A DNA stretch of 64,000 nt from Pholiota molesta (lineage: Eukaryota; Basidiomycota; Agaricomycetes; Agaricales; Strophariaceae): positions 1 through 64,000 of the forward strand of contig JACGCK010000032.1 in the NCBI GenBank assembly GCA_014925825.1, read 5' to 3'. This document shows positions 9,800 to 21,162 of this stretch, piece by piece (position 1 is the stretch's first letter; every line of letters begins with the position of its first letter). The notes under the pieces were generated by a model. That model saw only the letters and a list, made by a program, of their open reading frames with translations, was not told the DNA's origin and did no database searches. Both the position numbers and the translations under genes were made by a program.

Positions 9800-11730
9800 C
9801 CCTCTCATAACATAGGCTAGCGACTAGCCTGAGATTTACATTTTACGCTAGCTACCGTACATAATCTATATATAGTGCTGGGTGTATTAATACGTCAGTT
9901 GTTGTCGCTACTCTTTGAATATCCCCAAGAAGAAAAAACCACTTTGCTTGTTGACAATCTCGATGCGCTCTGCCTCAATTTATCAATCAACTGTTCCCTT
10001 CCACATCGTTAGCTCCTTCCTCGTCATCCTCCCCAATTTTCTGCTGCCCCAAACCCACACCTCTATCCATGCCAGCGCTGCTATCGGCCCGCGTCGTAAC
10101 TGAGGACGAATCCCTTCGCGCGCGAAATGCCATGGGTCCAAGGGAGAGTGCAGAGGAGTCCACCGCACTTTCCGGCCTGCGCACGCCGAGCCGTGTCTTG
10201 CGGTATATCTTGCACGTCATCAGATGCATCACGCCGACGTTCAAAAAGCCGAGGAGGGCGCTGAAGCCCTCCACGGCTTTCGGGGCGAAGCAGAACAGGC
10301 CTATCGTGGTGGTGGATACTACTATCATCGTTCTGGTGGTATGCATCCCAGTATTCAGTGTGGTGAATGAGTACGTGTCTTTGGATGTCTTACGGGACGA
10401 TCAACGCACAGGAAGTATGCTTGCCCATCTCTCAGTAACGTCCGCGAGAAGGAGGGCAAGCGGCGACCAAAGACAGCGGCCATCAGCCCACTGCGCATCG
10501 TGAGTTCCTCATGCGAGTTCTGTACCAGCTTCCACGTTATCGCGCAGAAGATGGCGATGTCGTTAGCCATAGGAACAATCGTCGTCGCGATAATGAAGGG
10601 GGTGATCGTGTGCACGTTGACACAGCGTCCGGAAGACGCATCGCGTATCCCCAAGCTGCCTAGGGCTGTCTCCACTAAGGCGGCGGCGACCACCCCAAGC
10701 CAAATAGCGGAGAGGAGGTTGGCTACTCGTTTTTGGTTCTGGTACACTGCGCGTGCGCGGAGGACCAGCAGGAGCGTCGTTAGGGATAGACCGAATGCAA
10801 ACGTCCAGTGTGTTGCGCGCAATAAGGTGGCACAATCCAAGTTAATGCCAGCTAGGAAGATCATGAAATATCAGCAATTGATGTTTCTACATTTTGAAAA
10901 AGGAGGATATAGCATACTGCTGAATATGACTATAAGAACAAAACATGACAAGGTTGTTGTCCTGAAAAGCGAGACACATTTTTATCAATTTTGATTTCAT
11001 CAAGTAAAAGGAGCACTCACCGGGACAGAAAGTATACGATAATAGGTAAGCCAATGGGCGACCTTTGGATGAGCTCGTAGTCTTCTCCAAGATTGCTGAA
11101 GATGTCCCATATAATTGCCTAAAAGGCGCAATGAGGCCGGCGCACGACTCAGAAATGGCGCACATAGAAGATATCAAATGTAAATGGCGAACACACCCCT
11201 AGTATTCCGACAGTCACATAAGCCACGAGGTCCAAATCGTAGTTAGGGGGTATTGGACTAGATACCCCATCGTTAACTTGTGTACTGGCGTCAGTGTTAC
11301 TAAAGAGGGACGACAGGAGGACAGTCAGATGTTTCATACAGAGCACCGTTCGCCGGCCCAGCCATGATCTGTTTGAAGGGCGTGTTCGATTATGGGCCGC
11401 CTGGGCCCTGATTTAAGTTTAGGGCTTCACTGTGCAGAGTCGATCAAGGTTGCGGATGGAACGTCGTGGTAGGAGACAATCAGTTGGCCTGGGTCCTGGG
11501 AGTACCGCGGAAATTTATTACCAATTCGAATCAGTTCTATGTAACACTAGATCACACGCTTTTCATGCCCTTGCGTTGAATGATCATTGATAATCGGTCA
11601 TCAATTATTGACAGGAGATGTCGATGAATACTTACTACTGAGTTGGGCTACCGGGAGATTTGGAACTCCCATATCACTGGTCTGTTCAAAGTCTGTTGAT
11701 GAGACGACGGGCGTCGACATGAATGGGCAA
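9800..11730. repeat. duplication unit C (inverted)
   Basis: Holds the 3' flank (about 9800-9986), gene C and its promoter (about 11347-11730). The promoter keeps the uninterrupted site that is split by the insertion in unit B. Confidence 0.6.
9987..11346 (-). CDS. DUF6533-like membrane protein, copy C (possibly defective at intron 4)
   Basis: Exons 11197-11346, 11021-11118, 10918-10961 and 10410-10851 join in frame and match copy A in length for exons 2-4 (98, 44, 442). Exon 5 (from about 10370 to 9987) is open and conserved, ending in an acidic tail. No AG in the right phase is found between the exon-4 donor (CCT/GTGCGT) and the conserved start of exon 5; copy A has TTTAG there. Thus the gene either uses an unseen acceptor or makes a truncated product. 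About seven hydrophobic segments as in copy A; function unknown. Confidence 0.65.
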
Positions 11731-12201
11731 TCTACTGGATTTTATGGAAAGGTTTAATCAAAAAGTGCCCCAGTCGTTGAAACTCGATGAAGAAACATAG
11801 GCCTATGTGTGTCAGTACTACTTATGTACCCGCTCTCCATTGATGCGAGTTTGAAAAGCAGCAGCAAACGGAATGCACCTACTAATTTTGGCAACGTCCC
11901 TACTGGTAAGCCACAATGCGATTACGAAAGCCGATGATAAGTAAGTCGAAGGTAGGTTAAAGAAGGCCTAATTCCAACGAGTTCAACAAATTTAGACATC
12001 ACTGAATATACCAAAACCACATCAATGGGCGTAAGAGCCGTAAGAAAACCAAGTTTAGGCGCTCGCGCTAAGGCTCCAACCGTACACTATACGTATACGA
12101 CCAACGGCGTATATATACGGGAAGTCAAATTGCCAGGGCGAGACAGGGCTCCGTGTCAAGTATACAAAAAAAAATTGGCAGTTATGCCCCAGCTCGTGGC
12201 G
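11731..12201. other. intergenic stretch, no gene
   Basis: No supportable frame or element was found between unit C and the minus-strand tRNA. Confidence 0.45.
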
Positions 12202-12206
12202 AAAAA
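12202..12206 (-). terminator. Pol III terminator of the minus-strand tRNA-Gln
   Basis: Five T bases on the minus strand lie 3 bp after the tRNA 3' end; a second run of nine T occurs about 30 bp further on. Confidence 0.6.
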
Positions 12207-12209
12207 GAG

Positions 12210-12309
12210 AGGCACTGCCCGGATTCGAACCGGGGTTACAAGAATTCATCAAAGAGTAATGGGGGATCTTTATCAGAATCTTGAGTGATAACCGCTACAC
12301 TACAGCGCC
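12210..12309 (-). tRNA. tRNA-Gln(CTG) with 28-nt intron
   Basis: The minus strand reads GGCGCTG...CAGTGCC (acceptor stem 12303-12309 with 12211-12217), the same D- and T-arms as the copy at 2054-2141, anticodon stem CAAGA/TCTTG and loop TTCTGA with anticodon CTG. The intron is 28 nt and unrelated in sequence to the 16-nt intron of the other copy. Exonic sequence differs only at one T-loop-adjacent base (GATTCC versus GAATCC). Confidence 0.92.
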
Positions 12310-13220
12310 AGTCAATAATTTTGTGGCAAAAAATTTACTAAGTAGGGGCCTATGTACCTGCACACTTAGCTGCCTGGGCGCTCGATGTCAAATAGTTAGT
12401 CTGCCAGCCGTGCGATGTGATGAAAGGAATTTATAATAACAGACAGTTGCAATGAAGTGGGTACTCAGTCGGGGCACTTGATTGCTGCGGGAAATATCAT
12501 CGCTCCTAAACCTCCCCGAGTTAGCGATCAAAATCATCGCTCTCTGGATTCTGGAACACATAAGTGACATGAAATGTGAGCGATATATGATATTTTGAGT
12601 TCATGTGCATATAATGGAAAGACAACGCATCCCTACTACCTCCATCTATACTTCCTACGCTCTAGCGACTCAGCAAATCCAGATTCATTTCTTTGAAAAT
12701 TGACATTGTCAAATACATGCGCGCTGTGCACGGAGCCGACGAGCAACAAATGTTAGATATAACGAGCCAGTGGAGTAAGAAAGTCGTCCATTTGAAACTG
12801 AAGCTGGACTTTGGTCAAATCCGATCATTTAGCCTGTAAAAATTGTTATCAAGCTCTAAAAATCTGAAGCTCAGCCCACGATGCCTGGAGTGGGGCTGCA
12901 AAATTTCACAAACAAGCTGTCGCAATCCTGACCTTCATGAATCATAACACGCTTTGAACCCACAAAAGAAATGGAAGAAATGGAACTTGGGAGGCCAATG
13001 TGGTCGTCGAGGTTCAAGGAACATTCACGATGCCTGACTGGACTAAAATTATCCACCGGTGGCCGATACATAAACCACTAAAGTATGCAGAGCTGCATGT
13101 CGCAGGCTAGCGTGGTCGTGGTTACACACTTCTAGAGATGGGAAAGGGGACACGAGGGAACACGGAGAGCGTTTCGGAAAGAGGTGGGCGATCAAATCTT
13201 CGAATGTGGTTGAGTCGGGA
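12310..13220. other. intergenic stretch, no gene recognised
   Basis: Only short frames without motifs; none is worth calling. Confidence 0.4.
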
Positions 13221-13664
13221 TTACATACTATGAATTTTGGACCTCAACCTCGACATCTTGGCATTGTATTCCAGCCAGTTTAAAAGATCCCTTTTCAGAC
13301 AGATAAGGGACAACAAAGCCTCTATATATTCATTGGAGAAATCGCCTTGTATTTGTTTGACGTAGTCCCATTCCAAATCTATGGACTCTGCCTCTGCTAG
13401 TAATCCCAATCGAATCAAGTCATCCGGACGTGTCGCCTTGAAGATTTCGTTGTTGGGTTGCTGGCCGGCGGAACGAAAGGGCAATGAGGGATGTCGAAGT
13501 GACTGTGCGAATCTATGAAGGAATTTGGGCAGAAAATGAACAGAATTAGCGAGTCTCACCGGGTGTTTCATGAGATTGATGTGATGGCTACTCCTTGATG
13601 CACATTCATTAGCCTTATCAGTGACGAGTATCCACCCAAAAACACGAAGAATCGACCAGATCAA
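13221..13664 (-). CDS. possible small hypothetical protein
   Basis: A 147-codon minus-strand frame. The last 90 residues (ATRPDDLIRLGLLAEAESID... to SRLRSKIHSM) look like a soluble helical protein, while the first 50 have no such character, so the true gene may start with a spliced exon near 13515 (an ACAG acceptor is present). No family recognised. Confidence 0.3.
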   Translation of the reverse strand: MIWSILRVFGWILVTDKANECASRSSHHINLMKHPVRLANSVHFLPKFLHRFAQSLRHPSLPFRSAGQQPNNEIFKATRPDDLIRLGLLAEAESIDLEWDYVKQIQGDFSNEYIEALLSLICLKRDLLNWLEYNAKMSRLRSKIHSM

Positions 13665-13894
13665 GGTTCGTTGAATTTGTAAGAGCTTCGTGAATATGTA
13701 AGTTTCGAGGAAGGGAGATCAAAGTTGATAATGATATCTCCACATTGTCGTTAAGAGCGTGGATTTCCCTTTTTCTTCTTTTCCTGATGCTGCCATTATT
13801 CTTTTCGATATCGTGCGTATTTTCCGCAGACTATAGTATGGTGTTTTCTCATGAGCCTGGCAGAAGAGCATAGTTTCCGCGTTTTGAAGCTTGA

Positions 13895-16800
13895 ATGGCG
13901 CTGTCGGTATCAGGTTTCCCTGAGCCGTCGCGTCATGCTGGTGCTGCCAGTAGCATTGAAGCGGCGTCGACAGCAGACGATGGCCAAGAAGGCTCTGTAC
14001 GGTCAACAGTGATGAATAGCCCGCGCCTACGTGGCCTTTTTGGTGGTGGTGGGAACAGTGTGAGCAGCGGAAGAAAAGCCGCGTCGCCGGGTGAAGCAAA
14101 GCCGACAACCACACCTTCGACGTCGAGTAAAGCCGACGAAAATGATGGCTCTCAACTCACTTCCTCGTCATCTTCAGCAACCCCCTTGACCTTCGCTCCT
14201 TCCTTTGAACCATTATCCCAGCAGAAATACGATTTCGACTCGCCGCCGTCCATGTTTGACCCCGGCAACGGACAGTCTACGTCGAAACGTATTCAGCCAT
14301 TACCCCCGTTGCCCAGGAAAGCGAAGGCGTCTCCAGTACGACTAGGGCCGAGTCTGTCACGATTGGATATTGGAGCTATAGGATGGTCTAGGTTACCCAT
14401 GGCAGCGCACATCCCTTCCAAGCCTCCTCCCTCGGTGGTTGTTGAGGAATGGCCCCAGAAGGACGCTGTTCTTTCACCTTCAACATCTTCAGCTCGACCG
14501 TTACCCACCCTGCCACCTGTCAAGACGGAGTCGAGTAATTCTTCAACACATAGCACGGTTGCGGGATCCTCCAGACGTGTAAATGTCGAACAATCAAATG
14601 CTGCTGCTGGGCCATCGAAGTATCCAGGAGCCCTTGTAAATTCTACTGCAACGACCACCTCATTATCGGCGCCAGCATCACCCGCAGTCACCCCGCCGTC
14701 AAAGGTTCTCATCGTGCAGCCTGTACCCCAACGGACGACGAAACTTAGCTTGACTATGCGATACCAACCCCTTGTTGCAACTCCTTCCAGCACTCCCACC
14801 TCGTCATCTGCAGATTCTACTCCTTCCAGTGCTCCATCTGCTTCGCCTATAAGGCCTTTGCCTCGTATACCACCCATAACAGCCCATCTGCCCGACAACA
14901 GTAACTCCGGATTACCCGCACTTCCGCCACTCTCTACAGGACCGTCAGGGGAGAAAATCAAGCGGCCCAAAACGAGCCCCGGAATCATAACAGGATTTGC
15001 TATGGGCCCAAGGGGACCAGCGAGCGCAAATACCCCATCCCTTTCCCGATCCCCATTTACCACTATTACGACCTCCTGGCCCTCGCGTAACTCGGAGTTG
15101 ACCAACAGTCCGCTGCCGATTAGTTCTCCATTGAAAGCGTCGAGAGCAAGATCGCATTCGCGCTTGTCGCGTCGGGACAGGTCTCTGGATTCCTCGTATT
15201 ATTCCACTTTCTCAACCCCCAGGACGTCGCCTGCAAATTCACGGGTGCCTTCGCCAATAGGTGGCCGTCCTGCTCTTCCCAGAGCGCGGTCAAAATCTGT
15301 TAGGCATGCGGCAACGATTGATCAGCTTCCCCGAAATCGAGTCAGTCCCACCATCTCCACTGCTCCTTTATCAGGTACAATGGCGCTGCAAATTCACGTA
15401 GCAGACGCCGCGACGGTTGGAAAGCGCCCTCAGCCCCCTTCACCTCCTACAGGGCCTGTCAAGGCGCGTCCGAAAACCGGCGCGTCCGGGTCGCCCCCTA
15501 TTGCGCGGATTCTTACTACACAGACCTTATCTCGCCCCCAGCCTTCTGCCAAAACTGCTCTACCAACAGTCGCAATACCCACACCCATCACCGCTGACAC
15601 TATGATGACAACATATTCTCTCAGTACAACACCTCCAACCACAGCGCCCTGCGAGGACACAGATGACATGTACTCAATCGACGCGCCCCTCCATTCGCAC
15701 CCTGTTATCGACTCCTTCACTGATACTGACTCCATGGCGAACCCACCATTGACGCCGGTATCGCTTGTTGAGGTGTACATGGACGACCAGGACTACTCCA
15801 CCATGTCACGCAGCCCCTCGCCGATGCGGTACGCGCGCCCGGACTCGCGCGGGCACCTGAGCTCAACGGACGGCGATGACGACGGCCCATCCAGCTCGTC
15901 GTCATCGGAGAGCGACGACAACGCCGCGCTCGGCCAGGCGAGGCGCAGGACCCAGCTGCGGTCGTACAGGAACAGCTACCGGCCCCGTGCGGGCGCGTCG
16001 CCGCCGCATATCCCGTACCGTCGTAGCCCGTCTCCGATCAGTGAACAGCAGCAGCAGCAGCAGCAGCCAGCGCTGGTGCCGGCGTGGATACCATACCCGG
16101 AACCGAAGCAGAAGACGAAGAAGAAAGTGACGCGGTCGTACTTTCCGGATTACATGACGACATCGGCGCCAGCGACGCGAGCGCCCTCGCCTGAGCGCAA
16201 ATCGCGCTCGCGACAGCCGCGCAGGCTCGCCAACGCCGTCTCGCTTGCGCTGAGGAACGCGAGCCCGTCGCCGAGACGCACCAACAGTATCATCAAGCCG
16301 AAGGCGCAAATGCTCGTGGACGACGGCGAGGTGCTGGACATCGGGCCGATGCCCCCCGAGTCGACGGATACGGCGAGCTCGCTCTCGGAGACACCGCACG
16401 CGCGGTCCGCCGCCAAAGTGGGGTGGGTGAAGACGATGGCGCGGAAAAGGTCGGAGGTCCTCCTCGCGGCAGCGGCGGCGCTTGGTCCTAATTCCGTATT
16501 GCATCTGAGCAACGCAGGGACGGCGCCAGTAGAGGTGGACGGCGCGGAGACGCCGTACATGTGGATATCGACGAGCAAGCCACCCGCGCCGTCTACCTCA
16601 TTTATTCCAGCGCCTCCGCTTCCACGTCATCGCCGTGTTGATTCGGCGGATTATCCCTTGCCACACTCCAGCCAGCGGGAAAGGGAAATCGAGAGAGAAA
16701 CCGAGAGGTATAACCTCGCCTGTGGATTGCCGCTGACGACTGGTAGTGGCAGCAAACCTCGCTTGTCGGATCCTTCATCATCGAACGCGCAAACCCACAC

Positions 16801-17002
16801 TGCGACATCGAGTATCTCGATTCCCAGCACGTCTTTTTCTGGTTTTGGCATTGCTTCCCGCACCAGGAAAATTTCGAAGCATGTATCGAGTCCATCCGTC
16901 CCTCCGCCGCTCCATTATGGACAGTCGACTACGCCGGCCTTTGAGGAGACTCTGGATATCACGCGCCAGAATATTCATGATCCACCTGAAGATAACGCTT
17001 GA
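13895..17002 (+). CDS. large disordered Ser/Pro/Thr-rich protein (hypothetical)
   Basis: A single open frame of 1035 residues. Almost all of it is low-complexity Ser, Pro and Thr with many SP/TP and RS sites, a QQQQQQQ run near residue 720, and several PPLP-type proline motifs (QPLPPLPRKAK, RPLPTLPP, RPLPRIPP) that could bind SH3 or WW domains. A more structured part lies near residues 840-890 (GWVKTMARKRSEVLLAAAAA ... ETPYMWISTSKPPAP). No catalytic domain and no membrane segment. It could be a cytoskeletal or polarity scaffold, by composition only. An ATG at codon 40 (MNSPRLRGLF) is an alternative start. Confidence 0.7.
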   Translation: MALSVSGFPEPSRHAGAASSIEAASTADDGQEGSVRSTVMNSPRLRGLFGGGGNSVSSGRKAASPGEAKPTTTPSTSSKADENDGSQLTSSSSSATPLTFAPSFEPLSQQKYDFDSPPSMFDPGNGQSTSKRIQPLPPLPRKAKASPVRLGPSLSRLDIGAIGWSRLPMAAHIPSKPPPSVVVEEWPQKDAVLSPSTSSARPLPTLPPVKTESSNSSTHSTVAGSSRRVNVEQSNAAAGPSKYPGALVNSTATTTSLSAPASPAVTPPSKVLIVQPVPQRTTKLSLTMRYQPLVATPSSTPTSSSADSTPSSAPSASPIRPLPRIPPITAHLPDNSNSGLPALPPLSTGPSGEKIKRPKTSPGIITGFAMGPRGPASANTPSLSRSPFTTITTSWPSRNSELTNSPLPISSPLKASRARSHSRLSRRDRSLDSSYYSTFSTPRTSPANSRVPSPIGGRPALPRARSKSVRHAATIDQLPRNRVSPTISTAPLSGTMALQIHVADAATVGKRPQPPSPPTGPVKARPKTGASGSPPIARILTTQTLSRPQPSAKTALPTVAIPTPITADTMMTTYSLSTTPPTTAPCEDTDDMYSIDAPLHSHPVIDSFTDTDSMANPPLTPVSLVEVYMDDQDYSTMSRSPSPMRYARPDSRGHLSSTDGDDDGPSSSSSSESDDNAALGQARRRTQLRSYRNSYRPRAGASPPHIPYRRSPSPISEQQQQQQQPALVPAWIPYPEPKQKTKKKVTRSYFPDYMTTSAPATRAPSPERKSRSRQPRRLANAVSLALRNASPSPRRTNSIIKPKAQMLVDDGEVLDIGPMPPESTDTASSLSETPHARSAAKVGWVKTMARKRSEVLLAAAAALGPNSVLHLSNAGTAPVEVDGAETPYMWISTSKPPAPSTSFIPAPPLPRHRRVDSADYPLPHSSQREREIERETERYNLACGLPLTTGSGSKPRLSDPSSSNAQTHTATSSISIPSTSFSGFGIASRTRKISKHVSSPSVPPPLHYGQSTTPAFEETLDITRQNIHDPPEDNA

Positions 17003-18094
17003 TCGTGTAGACTCGATAAGCTGTTTTAGGAGGGTAGTTCGAGGAGCACCGCTCTGCGTCATGGCCTTGAAACTTGGTAGATGATTCATTATTGCTCCTA
17101 CGTCTCTATTGGTGTAAAATGTGTATGGCGGATTACTAGTGTACCTGCTCGATTATTTGTGTACCTAGGAGCAAGTGCTCTACAATTTGTAATGTACGAG
17201 CGAGGGCTTGTATTCCCACTGTAATTCGCTCGAATCTTTTTTTTATCTTGAATAACGTATTTTTGCCTGACTGTGATTAGGACCAACAACTAAAATTTTC
17301 CATTAGATATACCCTTCAAGACCAAAGGTCGCACGTCAACCTCCGCCACTTCTAAGTATGAGTTAAAGTATACTACTGTCCGCAATCTTCGCCTCTTCAA
17401 TGCGGCGCGCGCTTTTCTGACAGAACCCCAGCCGAAAAACATTCAGAGACTGTCCCCTTCTTGTCGGAAATGGGCGCTATACACTGTTTCAGCTTTGTAT
17501 GTGAATATTTCGTCGTATTCAACTCACAACGTAAGCGCCCGCGGCTCGAGCAAGATACTCGAAGTGAGGCAGAGACCATATCCGAGCTTAAAGGAGCCGA
17601 AGTGCGCTACTGTCGTATTCGAGAATGGGTGCTTATGTTTTGGCGATATGTACATACCTATAATTTTTTTTGAAAATTTCAGCCTCGCTGCATCGAGTGC
17701 GCTTCTACTTACTCCGGAAAGATGGGACCCGCGGTAAGGACAGGCATCGGAAGCGTTCAAGAAGCGTTGGTGAAGAGTCAAGCTCAAGTCAAGCTTAAGC
17801 TTGAATCTAGTCAAGACGAAAACCAGAAAGATGCGAAGACGCAAGAGCACCTACTTAGAGACATACAGCTGTACAGTCGTGGGTTGAGAGAGTGGATAGC
17901 AGCAGATGCGCGTTCGAACTTCGGCGTCGCGCAAGCGCCGTCGCGTGGGCTTGGAAAAGAACCCTGCATCACGTGGAACCGTACCAATTGATCGCTGTTG
18001 TCCGGCGTTGCCGACCTGCTTTTCACCGCCATCGCCTCATTGTTGTCAACGCTCTCTACGACTTGCACCTTCCTTTCCCTGAATAATCCGCATC
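17003..18094. other. intergenic stretch with a weak small frame
   Basis: A 89-codon plus-strand frame at 17722-17991 (hydrophilic, coil-like, MGPAVRTGIGSVQEAL) follows a pyrimidine/T-rich tract. It has no known motif and I cannot decide whether it is a gene. Nothing else is seen. Confidence 0.35.
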
Positions 18095-18805
18095 ATGCCC
18101 ACCACAGCGTCTAGCCCAGCACCCAGCGCAGCACCCAGCACAGCACCCAGCACAACCGCTGGCAGCACAACCGCTGGCGGAACGTCATCCTCAAGTTTCG
18201 CCCCCATCCCACAGACGGCGGCAGTAGGAGTTCTTTCCATCACGCAACCCCAGCAAACGGCCACCTCGTTCTACAAAATCGCTTCGGGCCAAGCTATCAC
18301 CTTCGGATGGAACTTTACCTCTGTGATCGCGACGCCGACCCACCTCACAGTGTCGGCCGTCTGTGGTGCAAATGGCAATACGTACCCAGTAGGGCCCACG
18401 GACGGCATCATACCTGGCACGGCGACGGAGGTCGTTTGGGATATCTATTCGTACCAAATGAACAACCCAAACACGCCTCTTGCGCAGGCGACATATACGC
18501 TGAACATCTGGGATGACAGGGGCCCAAATGCAGCGAGGAAACCTGGGTATCTGCAGGAAAATAGTGCATTGCAGTTTGCTTTGTACACGCCTCAAGCCTA
18601 TACCGCTCTGTCGTCGGGTGAGTGACTAGTCTCGTCAACGTTTGCTATATTGACGAATTCGGTTGTTATAGGTTGGTCATGCACAACGTGCAGCGGCGCC
18701 ATTTCGTACGCTTCACATCCGGCTTTCATCAGCTTGCTCATCACCTTTTTTATCGTCTTTTTCTCCGGGTTCCATCTCCTCCGGAACTCCTCACGATCAC
18801 CCTAG
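18095..18805 (+). CDS. DUF7137-type protein with C-terminal membrane anchor
   Basis: Two exons, 18095-18617 and 18672-18805, give 218 residues. After an Ala/Ser/Thr/Pro-rich N-terminus (residues 1-40, built from AGCACCC-type repeats) comes a conserved region with ITQPQQTATSFYKIASG, TFGWNFTS, YPVGPTDGIIPGTA and YTLNIWDDRGP, the pattern of the fungal DUF7137 domain. The spliced C-terminus has CTTCSGA and a single membrane helix (SLLITFFIVFFSGFHLL). Family members are usually secreted or surface-anchored; here no signal peptide is seen at the chosen start and an in-frame stop lies just upstream, so a leader exon might be missing. Function of the family is unknown. Confidence 0.82.
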
Positions 18806-19186
18806 ATTACTGCTCTAATTCCGCCATTCTTGAATTCTTCAAAAACTTGGGACAAAATTGGACTTACCTTGGACGATTGACTTTGCTCTCTTTGCCTACT
18901 CCATCTATGCTACCTCCTTTCTCCTTCTGTCGCTTGCGGCTCCACTCTTTTCTTTCTTTGCTTTGGTTATATCCTGGTTTTTACGATGCACCTTGTACTA
19001 CTCCCTAATATCGCCCCCCTTCATCTTTGGTCACCCATGGTATTTTCTTACGTGTCGTAAATAAAGGACTCATGATAATAGAACTACTTATTACACGGAC
19101 GTACCTGTTTGACATCCTTCTGTTCTATGCCCTTCTCGATACAGTTTCGCCTTCGCATTGATTCAGGCAGGTGCGTCGTTGTCCCT

Positions 19187-19745
19187 TGATATGGCCTTTG
19201 CTTACGAATTTCTTCACATATTAGGCACCTATGCATACTGAACTGTCTAAAATCCAATTCACGATTCGTGTTCAGCATTTCTATCAGCCGACATCAAACG
19301 AAAAGGACAAGAAGTGCTCAAAGATGACGTGGCTATCCGAATCCTTAATCCTGCTGCCGGTTTGCCGCCTGTGCTGTACTGAAAACATTCGATCCGACGA
19401 AGACTTTGAATACACATTCGAGGAAGGCGCCTGGCACGTAATCCTTCTGCGGTCTTCACATCATTGAATATCAATATGGCCTTTGTTTACGATTTTTTTC
19501 ACAATATTAGGCACCCATGCATACGGAATTGTCTATGATTCGATTGAGTACCGCCAGCGTGTTCAAGCATCTCTATCAACCGATGTTACGCCCAAAGCGA
19601 TACGACGTGCTTGGGAAAAATGATGTGAATTTCCGAGTCCTTAATCTTGCCTTCGTTTCGCTGTACTGATAACATTCAATCCGATCAGGACTTCGAATAT
19701 GTGTTCAACTTAGAAACCTTCTGCGGCTTTGCCATTATTCATTAT
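19187..19745 (+). repeat. decayed tandem duplication of a coding-like 285-bp unit
   Basis: Unit 1 (about 19187-19474) and unit 2 (about 19475-19745) both start ATGGCCTTTG-TTACGA, share ATTAGGCACC-ATGCATAC, TCAAGCAT/TTCAGCAT TTCTATCA and GAATCCTTAATC/GAGTCCTTAATC, and diverge elsewhere. Unit 2 keeps a short open frame (GTHAYGIVYDSIEYRQRVQ), unit 1 has stops in the matching frame. It looks like a relic of a duplicated gene fragment. I do not recognise the source. Confidence 0.5.
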
Positions 19746-21162
19746 CTTTCGCTCATATCTTTCACTGCGCAGGCCCGATGCGTGGTCGGATACCCATAAT
19801 ATTCGCTCTCAAGCAGTGCATATGCTTATACGTATGTGGTGAAAAGAAGCAAGAATTGGCGATCCCTTCAATCTATAAGGTCGGTTTGACGAGTTCGTCA
19901 GTCAATTTACTTGCGTCTTCCTGCCCAACTTGCATGCAAACCACTCATTTCATGTTTCCTTCCATTGGTAGAAACACATAGCGTAGAATACCGTCTCTTC
20001 GTGCGCAAGAGCACTCACTTCTATTTCGAGGTGGAAGGAGCAAGATGCGGGCCAATCAAAAATAAATTGATCATCGCGGTCTTACAATCCATGTTCCTAT
20101 AACCCACGGTGAAGCTATCATACTTAATTTTATCTCGGTTCTGATATCGTTCTCCGAATCTCGAACACTTAGCAAATCAGATGCCGGTGAATCGCGCACT
20201 CCAGCGCAACTACGATGCACAGGGTGGGCTTATAGGTGGTCGGTTCGCCGAGCGCTCTCTTCGTGCGTCAGCCTGACGTGCTGTCATCTGCCTGTAAGAT
20301 AGATTTTGGTTACAGGCAGGTTTAGGTCGGGAAAGTGCTCTGGGCTTCAGCTCGACTGACCCTGCGTCCACCAGTGCGGAATACACTACCATGAGGCAAT
20401 AAATGATCAATGGACACTTTCTCGTGCTTCGGAGCTTTATGGCATGTATTTCTTATGCTTCACTTCGGTGTTTTTGTTATTTTTTTTTCTTCTTGGAGAT
20501 CCGGTTTCGACAGAAATCATTGAGACTCTCTTCGCTTAGATTCGGTTCGAAGGAACGTTCCGGTCTTCCATGCTTCGCGGACTGTAGCTTTCACCACCCA
20601 TGGACATTAGAGGTGAAGATGTTACGATGGCCGGTAAATACCTATCTTATCACGCCCAATTGAAGTCATGCTAATTTTTTATGCCAGCTTAAACCTCTTA
20701 ACGTGTCCAGATAATAATAGCTATCTATATAGGCGGCGGCACTCGGACCCAGTCAGTGTGTGAATGACAGTACTTACTGCTAATCTATTGGCAGAGATCA
20801 CACCCCCGTGACAGTTCCGACTTCACCGCTGGGATGTCGTGCTCATGTACCATGTATCAGCAGCGACCGTTTCTTCTTGCACCTGTGCAGGTGTCTGCAG
20901 CCTCCGCGGCTCTCCGATCCTTCTCATGCCTTCCGTAGGGGACGGACATAACGCCCTCGAGGCTAGGGCTAGCCAGACGCATAAATTGATGAGGGATTCG
21001 AACGCGATCTTCGGTGATCTCTTCCTTTCGACGCTTGTCCTCTTCCTTGCAGACTTTGTGCGAAGGACTTAAAGATGGAGTTGAGTTTGCAGTGGGTCAT
21101 TCTTTTTTCGATATCATTGATTTGTGAGGCTGGTGCTGAGATTTGGATGTATCGAGATTCGG
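19746..21162. other. intergenic stretch, no gene recognised
   Basis: Scattered short frames only (for example 19778-20102). The missing first exon of the DUF6534-like gene may lie in the right part of this stretch. Confidence 0.35.

Noticed and set aside
12025..12288. Plus-strand frame overlapping the second tRNA
   Set aside because: It runs antisense through the tRNA-Gln; the tRNA structure is unambiguous.
14293..15105. 270-codon minus-strand frame inside the 1035-residue gene
   Set aside because: Shadow of the low-complexity plus-strand frame; no motif and no independent start context.
15902..16504. 200-codon Arg-rich minus-strand frame
   Set aside because: Composition follows from Ser/Ala-rich codons on the plus strand; no domain.
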